From positions 1 to 7,005 of the forward strand of contig CAMYKJ010000048.1 of assembly GCA_947258945.1 (NCBI GenBank): 7,005 nt of DNA, given 5' to 3'. The DNA comes from an uncultured Ectothiorhodospiraceae bacterium. Its GTDB lineage: Bacteria; Pseudomonadota; Gammaproteobacteria; UBA9214. The position numbers and the translations under genes are program-made. This document shows, piece by piece, positions 1 to 6,128 of the stretch (positions are counted from its first letter, which is position 1; every line of letters starts with the position of its first letter). Under the pieces are notes generated by a model. That model was not told the origin of the DNA. It worked only from the letters and a program-made list of their open reading frames with translations, and searched no databases.

Positions 1-68
1 CGCGGCAGGTCGAGATCGATATTCTGCAGGTTATGGGTGCGGGCACCCCGGATATGAATCGTGTCCAT
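1..68 (-). CDS. uvrA: UvrA, excinuclease ABC subunit A (N-terminal 22 codons only)
   Basis: The gene reads leftward off the window. The ATG is the reverse complement of bases 66-68, and the translation contains RGARTHNLQNIDLDLP, which is the characteristic UvrA N-terminus (E. coli has RGARTHNLKNINLVIPR at the same place). UvrA is the ATP-binding damage-recognition subunit of UvrABC nucleotide excision repair and acts on DNA in the cytoplasm. Only the first strand before the Walker A region lies inside the window, so no catalytic or zinc-binding residue can be checked. There is no strong Shine-Dalgarno sequence upstream (the mRNA reads AGGCACAGAGCGC before ATG). Divergence from an MFS transporter gene followed by ssb is a known gammaproteobacterial arrangement and supports the call. 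It is a truncated view, not a broken gene, as far as can be seen. Confidence 0.88.
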   Translation of the reverse strand, partial: MDTIHIRGARTHNLQNIDLDLP

Positions 69-97
69 GCGCTCTGTGCCTGGTCGGCCAACCTGTT

Positions 98-127
98 AAT
101 ATACGGCGTTTTCCCGGCTACAGGCAA
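98..127 (-). promoter_or_regulatory. Putative sigma70 promoter of uvrA
   Basis: On the minus strand a -35-like TTGCCT (complement of 122-127) lies 18 bp upstream of a -10-like TATATT (complement of 98-103), which would start transcription about 20-25 bases before the uvrA ATG. The same AT-rich patch read rightward gives an extended -10-like TGT-TAATAT (94-102) that could serve the transporter gene, so the 74-bp spacer may hold two overlapping divergent promoters. This rests on motif matching only. A half LexA site overlaps it (see findings). Confidence 0.35.
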
Positions 128-142
128 AAGGACAGCAAAACA

Positions 143-1428
143 GTGAGTCAGGCAGGCAACCCGGGACCGGGTATGAATCGCACCGAGTTGCGTGCAGCCC
201 TTTCTCTTTCAGGCATTTATGCCCTGCGGATGCTGGGCCTGTTCATGATCCTGCCGGTATTTGCCCTGTATGCCACCGACCTGGAAGGGGTGACCCCGGC
301 GCTGACCGGGCTGGCCATCGGCATCTATGGCGTCACCCAGGCCCTGTTGCAGATCCCGGCCGGTCTGCTGTCCGACCGGATCGGCCGCAAGCCGGTGATT
401 ATTGGCGGCCTGCTGGTGTTTGCCTTGGGCAGCGTGATGGCGGCGCTGGCGGACAGCATCTGGCTCATCATCCTCGGTCGCGCGCTGCAGGGGGCGGGCG
501 CGATTGCCGCGGCCATCATGGCGCTGGCCGCGGACCTGACGCGGGAGCAGCACCGCATCAAGACCATGGCGCTGATCGGCATGAGTATTGGTCTGTCGTT
601 TGCGCTGGCCCTGATCCTTGGACCGGTGCTGTACAATCTTGTCGGTGTGCCCGGAATTTTCGCCCTGACCGCCGTGCTGGCGCTGGGCGGTGTGCTGGTG
701 GTGCAGTTCGTGGTGCCGCGACCGGCAGAACTGCGCATTCACCGCGAGGCCGAGGCGGTACCGGCCCAGTTCGGCCGTATCCTCACGCATGCACGCCATT
801 CTCACCGGCAGTTTCGTGGTGTTGCCGCTGATTTTGCGGGACGAGGCGGCGGTGCTGGCCGCGGACCACTGGAAGATCTACCTGCCGGTACTGGTCTGCT
901 CGGTAGCGGCCATGATCCCGCTGATCATCCTGGCAGAGCGCAGGGGACACACGCGGGCCGTGTTCCTGGCGGCCATCGGGCTGTTGATGACGGCGCTGGC
1001 CGGACTGTATGCACTGCCGGTATCGGTCGTCAGCGTGGTCGCCATGCTGCTGGTGTTTTTTACGGCCTTTAACCTGCTGGAGGCCATGCTGCCTTCGCTG
1101 ATATCGCGCGTGGCGCCGGTCGATTGCCGTGGCACCGCCATGGGCTTCTATTCCAGTGCGCAGTTCATGGGCGCGTTTGCCGGCGGTGTCATGGCCGGCT
1201 GGTTGCAGGGGCAGTTCGGGCTGCATGCCTTTTTCCTGTTTGGTGCCGCCGGCGAAGCTCAGCAATTACGTCTACAGTCTGGGCGGGCAGTCCAGTGTCG
1301 GCCGTGAGGGGCTGGCGGAAAGGCTGCGCGGGCTTGCCGGGGTGTCCGAGGCGGTTGTGGTCGAGGAAGACGGAGTGGCCTATCTGAGGATCGACCGGCG
1401 GGTATTCGATGAATCGACGTTGCCCTGA
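143..1428 (+). pseudogene. yajR: YajR-like MFS transporter gene, broken by two frame-changing deletions
   Basis: Three consecutive pieces in three frames match one protein, E. coli YajR, as I recall its sequence (about 454 residues, 12 membrane helices plus a C-terminal cytoplasmic YAM domain). Piece 1 (143 to about 787) has ALRMLGLFMILPVF, the MFS motif A GLLSDRIGRKP at residues 74-84, and LGRALQGAGAIAAA. Piece 2 (about 789-1254, frame +1) has HAILTGSFVVLPL, DHWKIYLPVLV and NLLEAMLPSLIS. Piece 3 (about 1255-1428, again +1) is the ferredoxin-like YAM domain, ending VAYLRIDRRVFDESTLP. The pieces sum to about 428 residues. Roughly 13 residues are missing at the first junction and about 14-17 at the second, so short deletions fit better than single-base indels. 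The chosen start is GTG at 143 with AAAGGA ten bases upstream; ATG 173 is an alternative. The first 215 codons could still give a truncated half-transporter. The substrate is unknown. Either a real pseudogene or an assembly fault would explain the breaks. Confidence 0.85.
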
Positions 1429-1599
1429 CCGGTACTGACCGCCCTACCTTACATCCCGTTGGGTATTGACCTCACGGAATTGCATGGATGCGGTGCCTGC
1501 CATCGCATAAAATAGCCACAGCAGGATCACGCCACCCGGTTTCGAATGCCGGTGACGCAACCCTATCGAAACCACATACATATATAACAGGAGAACAAC

Positions 1600-2043
1600 A
1601 TGGCGCGAGGAGTGAACAAGGTGATTCTGGTCGGGAACCTCGGCAAGGACCCGGAAGTCCGTTACATGCCGAACGGTAACGCGGTGGCGAACATTACGCT
1701 GGCAACCTCCGAATCCTGGAAAGACAAGCAGACCGGTGAGCCGCAGGAAAAAACCGAGTGGCACCGTATCGTGCTGTTCCGGCGGCTGGGCGAGATTGCC
1801 GGCGAATACCTGAAGAAGGGCTCGCAGGTCTATATCGAAGGCAGACTGCAGACCCGCAAATGGCAGGACAATTCCGGCAACGACCGCTATACCACGGAGA
1901 TCGTTGCCGACAACATGCAGATGCTCGGTGGTCGCGGCGGCGGCAGCGCCGGCTTCCAGAGTGATGCGGCACCCCAGTCCAAGGCCGCACCGGCACCGGC
2001 GACTGCCGGCGCCGATGACTTCGACGATGATATCCCGTTCTGA
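1600..2043 (+). CDS. ssb: Single-stranded DNA-binding protein SSB
   Basis: This 147-residue protein coats single-stranded DNA as a homotetramer during replication, recombination and repair. Residues 1-112 form the OB fold, beginning [20 protein letters not shown]. The DNA-stacking aromatics of E. coli SSB are present: W40 (ESWKD), W54 (TEWHR), F60 (VLF) and W88 (RKWQD). A Gly/Ala/Pro-rich linker (about 111-137) follows, then the acidic tip DDFDDDIPF, which docks partner proteins. Length and architecture are normal. The start is set by AGGAG at 1589-1593, six bases before the ATG. It lies 171 bp after the broken transporter gene and ends 20 bp before a strong terminator, so it is probably its own unit or the last gene of a short one. 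A TAAAAT at 1508-1513 could be a -10, but its best -35 at 17-bp spacing (TGGATG, 1485-1490) is poor. Confidence 0.98.
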   Translation: MARGVNKVILVGNLGKDPEVRYMPNGNAVANITLATSESWKDKQTGEPQEKTEWHRIVLFRRLGEIAGEYLKKGSQVYIEGRLQTRKWQDNSGNDRYTTEIVADNMQMLGGRGGGSAGFQSDAAPQSKAAPAPATAGADDFDDDIPF

Positions 2044-2063
2044 TCAGTCGCGAATCACCCGAT

Positions 2064-2093
2064 AAAAAAGGCCTGCATATGCAGGCCTTTTTT
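2064..2093 (+). terminator. Rho-independent terminator of ssb (bidirectional)
   Basis: A perfect 30-bp palindrome lies 20 bases after the ssb stop. Six A (2064-2069) precede GGCCTGC (2070-2076), ATAT (2077-2080), GCAGGCC (2081-2087) and six T (2088-2093). The 7-bp GC-rich stem with a four-base loop followed by a U tract is a textbook intrinsic terminator. The leading A tract would make it work for leftward transcription too. It separates ssb from the dcw promoter downstream. Confidence 0.93.
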
Positions 2094-2168
2094 ATACTTC
2101 ATATGCTGCTCATGCGGAAAGCAGTGGCCACGGGATCGACAGAAGAACACGGAAATAAACAGTAGATT

Positions 2169-2201
2169 CCCTCTCCCTCCGGGAGAGGGCAGGGAGAGGG
2201 G
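2169..2201 (+). repeat. REP-like hairpin repeat, left copy
   Basis: A perfect inverted repeat has arms CCCTCTCCC (2169-2177) and GGGAGAGGG (2181-2189) around a TCC loop. It is followed by CA and a further GGGAGAGGGG (2192-2201) that repeats the right arm. Short C/G-strand-biased hairpins of this type are dispersed in many proteobacterial genomes, often between genes, as REP-like or miniature elements. It faces the copy at 2228-2262. Copy number elsewhere in the genome cannot be seen from here. Confidence 0.7.
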
Positions 2202-2227
2202 TTATTAACAGGCCGTTTGTATACAGA

Positions 2228-2262
2228 CCCCCTCTCCCCAACCCTCCCCCTGAGGGGGAGGG
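2228..2262 (-). repeat. REP-like hairpin repeat, right copy, inverted
   Basis: This is the mirror arrangement of the left copy. A run CCCCCTCTCCCC (2228-2239) and AA come first, then a perfect hairpin with arms CCCTCCCCC (2242-2250) and GGGGGAGGG (2254-2262) around TGA. The tail-to-tail pair is separated by a 26-bp spacer (2202-2227) that is AT-richer. Two inverted units with a short spacer resemble a bacterial interspersed mosaic element (BIME). The hairpin arms differ from the left copy by base changes matched on both arms, so the fold is kept although the sequence has drifted. Confidence 0.68.
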
Positions 2263-2656
2263 AGAAAATCTTTTCGATCTCTTTGCGTGGATTCCGTAGC
2301 CGATGGGCTGAACATAGTGGTGTGCTGGCAGCGGGCGCGTGTCTGACAGCCTGCGGCAAATAACCTGTCGCCTGCCCGGATCGGCGCGACCGTGCAAACG
2401 TACAGCTGATATCCGTTTACCCCATATACGAAATCACGATGCCGGGGACCCCAGGATATTGGGTTTGAAGCATGCGTATAATCATGGCCGCCCGGCAGGA
2501 TTCATGCCATTACCGGGCCCCGGAAGGGTGAAAATCGGCATTATGCTATCAATTTACACAAGGTATCTTTGGCAAGTTTTTGATTTCATTTTATATGTCC
2601 AGGGAGTTCACCCAGGCAATTCTCGAATGTGTCCTAAGTTACTGTCCAAAAGGCGA
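2263..2656. other. Intergenic stretch without a recognisable gene
   Basis: Nothing here reads as a known protein or RNA. Short open frames exist, but they lack family resemblance and convincing ribosome sites, and one runs through the dcw promoter. Composition shifts from GC-rich to T-rich after about 2540. A perfect TATAAT (2477-2482) has no acceptable -35. A possible weak promoter, TTGGCA (2569-2574) with a 17-bp spacer to TATATG (2592-2597), could act as a second dcw promoter. I looked for RNase P RNA, which sits upstream of mraZ in some relatives, and saw none of its conserved core. Confidence 0.6.
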
Positions 2657-2702
2657 TTTTTTACATTTTATGCTTGACGGAACAAACCTCTCTCCCTATA
2701 GT
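2657..2702 (+). promoter_or_regulatory. Main dcw-cluster promoter (Pmra-like), sigma70
   Basis: TTGACG (2674-2679, 5 of 6 to the -35 consensus) is spaced exactly 17 bp from TATAGT (2697-2702, 5 of 6 to the -10). Transcription should start near 2708-2710. The bases just upstream (about 2657-2672, T-rich) could act as an UP element. The MraZ repeats begin immediately downstream, so bound MraZ would cover the transcription start. It is placed as the E. coli mra promoter is, directly ahead of mraZ, and probably drives the whole run of genes to murE and beyond. Confidence 0.85.
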
Positions 2703-2711
2703 GTCGCAAAG

Positions 2712-2746
2712 TGGGGCTCAGTGGTAATAAATGGGTCCAAAGGGAG
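2712..2746 (+). promoter_or_regulatory. MraZ operator: phased TGGGN repeats
   Basis: TGGGG (2712-2716), TGGTA (2722-2726) and TGGGT (2732-2736) are each separated by exactly five bases, with a degenerate fourth box GGGAG (2742-2746) in the same 10-bp register. E. coli MraZ is known to bind three TGGGN repeats with 5-nt spacers ahead of mraZ and to repress the promoter. The position here, over the transcription start and leader, fits autorepression. A fifth in-phase G-rich box (2752-2756) coincides with the ribosome binding site. Confidence 0.85.
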
Positions 2747-2750
2747 CATA

Positions 2751-2756
2751 AGGGGG
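2751..2756 (+). promoter_or_regulatory. Ribosome binding site fixing the mraZ TTG start
   Basis: AGGGGG lies five bases upstream of TTG at 2762. No Shine-Dalgarno is available for the longer in-frame GTG at 2711, which falls on the predicted transcription start. The site therefore selects the rare TTG initiator. Confidence 0.75.
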
Positions 2757-2761
2757 CTGTT

Positions 2762-3214
2762 TTGTTCATTGGTGGTAGCACCGTCAATCTGGACGCGAAG
2801 GGGCGGCTTGCCTTTCCGACTCGCTACCGCGCCGAGCTGGTGGAGCGTTGTGCTGGCCAGGTCGTACTGACCGTCGACGAAAATCGTTGTCTGAGCCTCT
2901 ATCCCCGCCCCGACTGGGATGAACTGCAGCGCAGCCTTGTCCGCATGCCGAACCAGGACGGGCGCGTGCGCAACCTGCAGCGCGTCCTGCTTGGTTTTGC
3001 AACCGAACAGGAGCTGGACAAGAACGGTCGCGTGCTGATACCGCAGCGCCTGCGCGAGTTTGCCGGCCTCGACAAGCGCGTCGTGCTGACCGGACTGGGT
3101 AACAAGTTTGAAATCTGGAATGAAGAGGCCTGGGAGAAACTGTGTGGCACATGGGTCGAAGAGGGCAATAGCAGTGGCGAGTTGCCCGACCCGTTCAGTG
3201 ATCTGAAACGCTGA
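2762..3214 (+). CDS. mraZ: Transcriptional regulator MraZ
   Basis: The 150-residue protein (E. coli 152) is the DNA-binding repressor encoded first in the dcw cluster. It has two SpoVT/AbrB-like half domains, each with the DxxxR signature: D11-R15 in NLDAKGRLAFPTRYR and D86-R90 in LDKNGRVLIPQRLRE. The ending GNKFEIWNEEAWE is also typical of the family. Family members form ring oligomers that bind tandem repeats, and such repeats lie just upstream. The TTG start gives MFIGGSTVNLDAKGR, which lines up with the usual MFRGA...NLDxKGR beginning. A longer frame opens at GTG 2711 but would translate the operator. The gene ends three bases before the rsmH start. Probable role: autorepression of the dcw promoter. 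In E. coli, excess MraZ is toxic and is counteracted by RsmH. Confidence 0.95.
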   Translation: MFIGGSTVNLDAKGRLAFPTRYRAELVERCAGQVVLTVDENRCLSLYPRPDWDELQRSLVRMPNQDGRVRNLQRVLLGFATEQELDKNGRVLIPQRLREFAGLDKRVVLTGLGNKFEIWNEEAWEKLCGTWVEEGNSSGELPDPFSDLKR

Positions 3215-3217
3215 CAG

Positions 3218-4153
3218 GTGGAACAGCGCCAAACACACCGGCCGGTACTGCTTGCAGAAGTCCTGGCAGCACTGGCAATACAACCGGATGGTATCTACGT
3301 AGATGGAACTTTTGGTCGCGGCGGTCATGCCGCTGCAATTCTTGATGAGCTCGGACCAGAAGGGCGGCTGCTTGCCATGGACAAGGACCCTGAGGCGATG
3401 CAGTCAGCAGAGGAGCAGTTTAGCGACGATCCTCGTTTCGAAATACAACAGGGTGCATTCACAATGCTGAGCCGGGTGGTAGCGCAGCGACAACTGGAAG
3501 GGCAGGTCAACGGTCTGTTACTCGACCTCGGTGTTTCCTCGCCGCAACTCGACGATGCAGCGCGCGGATTCAGTTTCTCGCTCGACGGTCCGCTCGACAT
3601 GCGTATGGATCCGGCGGCCGGCCGCAGCGCGGCGGAGTGGCTGCAAACAGCCAGTGAGAAATCCATCAGTCATGTCCTCAAGACATATGGCGAGGAGCGT
3701 TTCTCGAAACGCATCGCGCGTGCAATTATCGAACAGCGCGAACGCGAGCCGATCCGCACGACCGGTCAGCTGGCCGCACTGATTGCCGCTGCCGTCCCGA
3801 TGCGCGAGCAGCACAAGCACCCGGCGACGCGCAGCTTTCAGGCGATTCGCATCTACATCAACAACGAGCTGGACGATGTCAGGGATGTGCTGGCGCAGGT
3901 TCCCGATGTGCTTGCACCCGGCGGTCGCCTGGCCGTAATCAGTTTTCATTCGCTCGAGGACCGCATCGTCAAGCGTTTTATGCGCGATGAATACCGCGGC
4001 GAGCAGCCGCCGGCGGAGTTTCCGCTGGCCGGGATGGACTACCGGCCGCGCATGAAACCGGTTGGCAAGGCGCTGCGCGCCGGCGCGGCGGAAGTGCAGG
4101 ACAATCCGCGTGCACGCAGTGCTGTGCTCAGGGTGGCGGAGCGGCTGCAATGA
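3218..4153 (+). CDS. rsmH: 16S rRNA (cytosine1402-N4)-methyltransferase RsmH (MraW)
   Basis: This 311-residue protein (family about 313) transfers a methyl group from S-adenosylmethionine to N4 of C1402 in the 16S rRNA decoding centre. Visible motifs in order: [10 protein letters not shown] (7-16), the SAM-binding loop DGTFGRGGH (29-37), acidic D55 in [16 protein letters not shown] (103-112), RGFSF (116-120), [12 protein letters not shown] (201-212), ISFHSLEDR (241-249), and the C-terminal [13 protein letters not shown] (296-308). A small helical domain is inserted between the two halves of the Rossmann fold, as in the family. The start is GTG 3218, with no good Shine-Dalgarno sequence, three bases after the mraZ stop, so translation is probably coupled to mraZ. 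The stop overlaps the ftsL start in ATGA. Nothing is missing. Confidence 0.97.
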   Translation: MEQRQTHRPVLLAEVLAALAIQPDGIYVDGTFGRGGHAAAILDELGPEGRLLAMDKDPEAMQSAEEQFSDDPRFEIQQGAFTMLSRVVAQRQLEGQVNGLLLDLGVSSPQLDDAARGFSFSLDGPLDMRMDPAAGRSAAEWLQTASEKSISHVLKTYGEERFSKRIARAIIEQREREPIRTTGQLAALIAAAVPMREQHKHPATRSFQAIRIYINNELDDVRDVLAQVPDVLAPGGRLAVISFHSLEDRIVKRFMRDEYRGEQPPAEFPLAGMDYRPRMKPVGKALRAGAAEVQDNPRARSAVLRVAERLQ

Positions 4154-4419
4154 CGTCGCGCCTGGGCAAGGTCATTATCCTGCTGGCACTGGTGCTCGTG
4201 TCGGCCCTGGGTGTCGTCTATACCAAGCACCAGGGTCGCACGCAGTTCGTCGAGTTGCAGGCGCTGCGTGAGGCACGCGACAGCATGGACATCGAGTGGG
4301 GCCAGCTGCAACTGGAGCAAAGCACGCTGACGACGCAGGGGCAGGTCGAGCGCGCGGCGCGCGAGCGCCTCGGCATGGTTTATCTGACGGCTGACGTGGC
4401 AGTGATTGTCCGGCCATGA
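4150..4419 (+). CDS. ftsL: Cell division protein FtsL
   Basis: FtsL is a small bitopic inner-membrane protein of the divisome that, with FtsB and FtsQ, recruits and activates FtsW-FtsI at the septum. The 89-residue product has the expected layout: a short cytoplasmic N-terminus (MTSRLGK), one hydrophobic helix (about 8-24, [17 protein letters not shown]), a heptad-like periplasmic coiled coil (about 33-64), and the conserved-type end [19 protein letters not shown]. Sequence conservation in this family is low; size, topology, the RLGM end motif and the position between rsmH and ftsI together make the call firm. It starts in the ATGA shared with the rsmH stop and ends in the ATGA shared with ftsI, so expression should be coupled to both. 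Confidence 0.93.
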   Translation: MTSRLGKVIILLALVLVSALGVVYTKHQGRTQFVELQALREARDSMDIEWGQLQLEQSTLTTQGQVERAARERLGMVYLTADVAVIVRP

Positions 4420-6128
4420 ACCACAACCGTGACAACAGGCAATACACGGCGCGCAGGATTTTCCTGGTTATGTGCATGCTGCTGGCGGCCGCGATGCTGC
4501 TCGGGCGCGCCGTGACCCTGCAGGTGCTCGACAAGCAGTTCCTGCTGGACCAGGGGCAGGCACGTCACCTGCGCGTGGTCAGCCTGTCAGCGCACCGGGG
4601 CATGATTCGCGACCGGCACGGCGAGCCGCTGGCCATCAGCACGCCGGTCGAGTCGGTGTGGGTCAACCCGCAGGTGCTCGGCAGCGAGCAGGGCCGCATC
4701 CCGGAACTGGCACGCATGTTGTCCCTCAAGCCGGGCAGCGTGAAGCGCACAGTGGCCGGCCGCGCGGACCGCGAGTTCATCTACCTGAAACGTCATATCA
4801 GCCCCGACCTGGCCGAGCGTGTCATGGCCCTGGAAATACCCGGTGTCTATCTGCAGCGTGAATACCGTCGCTATTACCCGGAAGGCGAGGTCGCCGCGCA
4901 TCTGGTCGGCTTTACCAATATCGACGACGTCGGCCAGGAAGGTCTCGAACTCGCCTATCAGGCGTGGCTGGAAGGCGAACCAGGTGCCAAGCGCGTCGTC
5001 ATGGACCGGCAGCGGCATATCGTCGAGGACGTGGAAAGCATCAGCCGGCCGCGTCTTGGCAAGGATCTGCAGCTCAGCATCGATCGTCGCATCCAGTACC
5101 TGGCCTATCGTGAACTGAAGGCGGTTATGAAAACGCATAAGGCCAGGGCGGCCTCGGCCGTCGTGCTGGACGTGCACAGCGGCGAGGTGGTTGCCATGGT
5201 CAACCAGCCCTCGTTCAACCCGAACAACCGGCAGCAGCTGCGCAGCAGTAACATGCGCAACCGCGCCGTGACCGACGTGTTCGAGCCGGGTTCGACCATG
5301 AAACCGTTTGTCGTGGCCGCCGCACTCGGCAGCGGCCGCTATCGCCCGGATACACCGGTCAGCACCTCGCCGGGCTGGTACCGTGTCGGCGTCAACACCG
5401 TTCGCGACGTGCATGACTACGGCCAGCTGGATGTCACGGGTGTAATCCGCAAGTCGAGCAACGTCGGCATCAGCAAGATCGCACTGTCGCTGACAACTGA
5501 ATCCATCTGGGAGTTGTTGTCGGACCTGGGGTTCGGTGTGCAGACATTCAGCGGATTTCCGGGCGAGGCATCCGGCCTGTTGCCGCACCACGGCGGCTGG
5601 AACGCGATCGAGACGGCCACGCTGTCCTTTGGCTACGGGGTATCGGCGACGCCGCTGCAGCTGGCGCAGGCCTACGCGGTACTGGCGAGCGGCGGCATCA
5701 AGCGCTCGATTTCATTCCTGCATGACGGGCAGACTGCCGAAGAGCGTCGCGTGATCCCCGGGCGCATCGCACAACAGGTGCGCGACATGCTGGAAGCCGC
5801 GACCGGGCCGGACGGGACCGCGCCGCAGGCGCGTATCACGGGTTACCGCGTGGCCGGCAAGACCGGCACGGTACGCAAGTCCGTGGCCGGCGGTTACTCG
5901 GAAGACCAGTATCTGGCGGTGTTTGCCGGCATGGCGCCGGCCAGTAATCCGCGCCTGGTCATGGTGGTGATGGTGGACGAGCCGTCCGCCGGTCAGTACT
6001 ACGGTGGACAGGTGGCCGCGCCGGTGTTTGCGCGGGTGATGGCCGGTGCGCTGCGTCTGATGGCGGTGCCGCCCGATGATCTGCCGCTGCTGCAGACACG
6101 CAACACCGAACCGGGAGAATCTGCATGA
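4416..6128 (+). CDS. ftsI: Septal peptidoglycan transpeptidase FtsI (PBP3)
   Basis: This 570-residue class B penicillin-binding protein cross-links septal peptidoglycan in complex with FtsW. A cytoplasmic tail (1-14) is followed by one membrane anchor (about 15-34). The pedestal domain carries RGMIRDRHGEPLA (61-73), RRYYPEGEVAAHLVGFTN (151-168) and GQEGLE (173-178). The transpeptidase domain has all three catalytic motifs: S293-TMK-296 in FEPGSTMKPF (nucleophile S293), S347-S-N349 in KSSNVG, and K482-TGT in AGKTGTVRK. The YYGGQVAAPVF segment (528-538) near the end is also conserved. E. coli FtsI is 588 residues, so the length is normal. Its start overlaps the ftsL stop by four bases, and its stop overlaps the probable murE ATG. 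It is the expected target of beta-lactams with PBP3 preference. No anomaly seen. Confidence 0.98.
   Translation: MNHNRDNRQYTARRIFLVMCMLLAAAMLLGRAVTLQVLDKQFLLDQGQARHLRVVSLSAHRGMIRDRHGEPLAISTPVESVWVNPQVLGSEQGRIPELARMLSLKPGSVKRTVAGRADREFIYLKRHISPDLAERVMALEIPGVYLQREYRRYYPEGEVAAHLVGFTNIDDVGQEGLELAYQAWLEGEPGAKRVVMDRQRHIVEDVESISRPRLGKDLQLSIDRRIQYLAYRELKAVMKTHKARAASAVVLDVHSGEVVAMVNQPSFNPNNRQQLRSSNMRNRAVTDVFEPGSTMKPFVVAAALGSGRYRPDTPVSTSPGWYRVGVNTVRDVHDYGQLDVTGVIRKSSNVGISKIALSLTTESIWELLSDLGFGVQTFSGFPGEASGLLPHHGGWNAIETATLSFGYGVSATPLQLAQAYAVLASGGIKRSISFLHDGQTAEERRVIPGRIAQQVRDMLEAATGPDGTAPQARITGYRVAGKTGTVRKSVAGGYSEDQYLAVFAGMAPASNPRLVMVVMVDEPSAGQYYGGQVAAPVFARVMAGALRLMAVPPDDLPLLQTRNTEPGESA

Noticed and set aside
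690..1307. Separate 205-codon gene inside the transporter region
   Set aside because: Its first 30 or so residues are an out-of-frame reading of piece 1. Only the part from about base 789 is real, and it is the middle of the broken YajR-like protein.
1575..1590. Possible LexA box just before ssb: CATATATA followed by ACAG
   Set aside because: The right half is good, but the left half reads CATA where CTGT is required. It also abuts the ribosome binding site, so I do not call it.
2169..2262. CRISPR-like or terminator reading of the C/G-rich hairpins
   Set aside because: There are only two units, in inverted orientation, with no regular spacers, and no T tract follows either hairpin.
2339..2677. 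Plus-strand frame of 112 codons in the intergenic gap
   Set aside because: No family resemblance, no convincing ribosome site, and its end overlaps the dcw -35 region. It looks like chance.
2711..2761. N-terminal extension of mraZ from GTG 2711
   Set aside because: It would encode 17 extra residues from the operator DNA, begins at the predicted transcription start and has no ribosome site; the family N-terminus begins at TTG 2762.
2580..2870. Plus-strand frame of 96 codons running through the dcw promoter
   Set aside because: It spans the -35, -10, operator and the beginning of mraZ in another frame, has no Shine-Dalgarno sequence and resembles no protein.
2696..3328. Open frame of 210 codons on the minus strand across mraZ and the start of rsmH
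   Set aside because: It is antisense to two well-supported genes and to the promoter and operator, with no recognisable product.
4587..5591. Long open frame (334 codons) on the minus strand opposite ftsI
   Set aside because: It mirrors the codon positions of a clear FtsI gene in GC-rich DNA, matches no family I recognise, and contradicts the catalytic-motif evidence on the plus strand.
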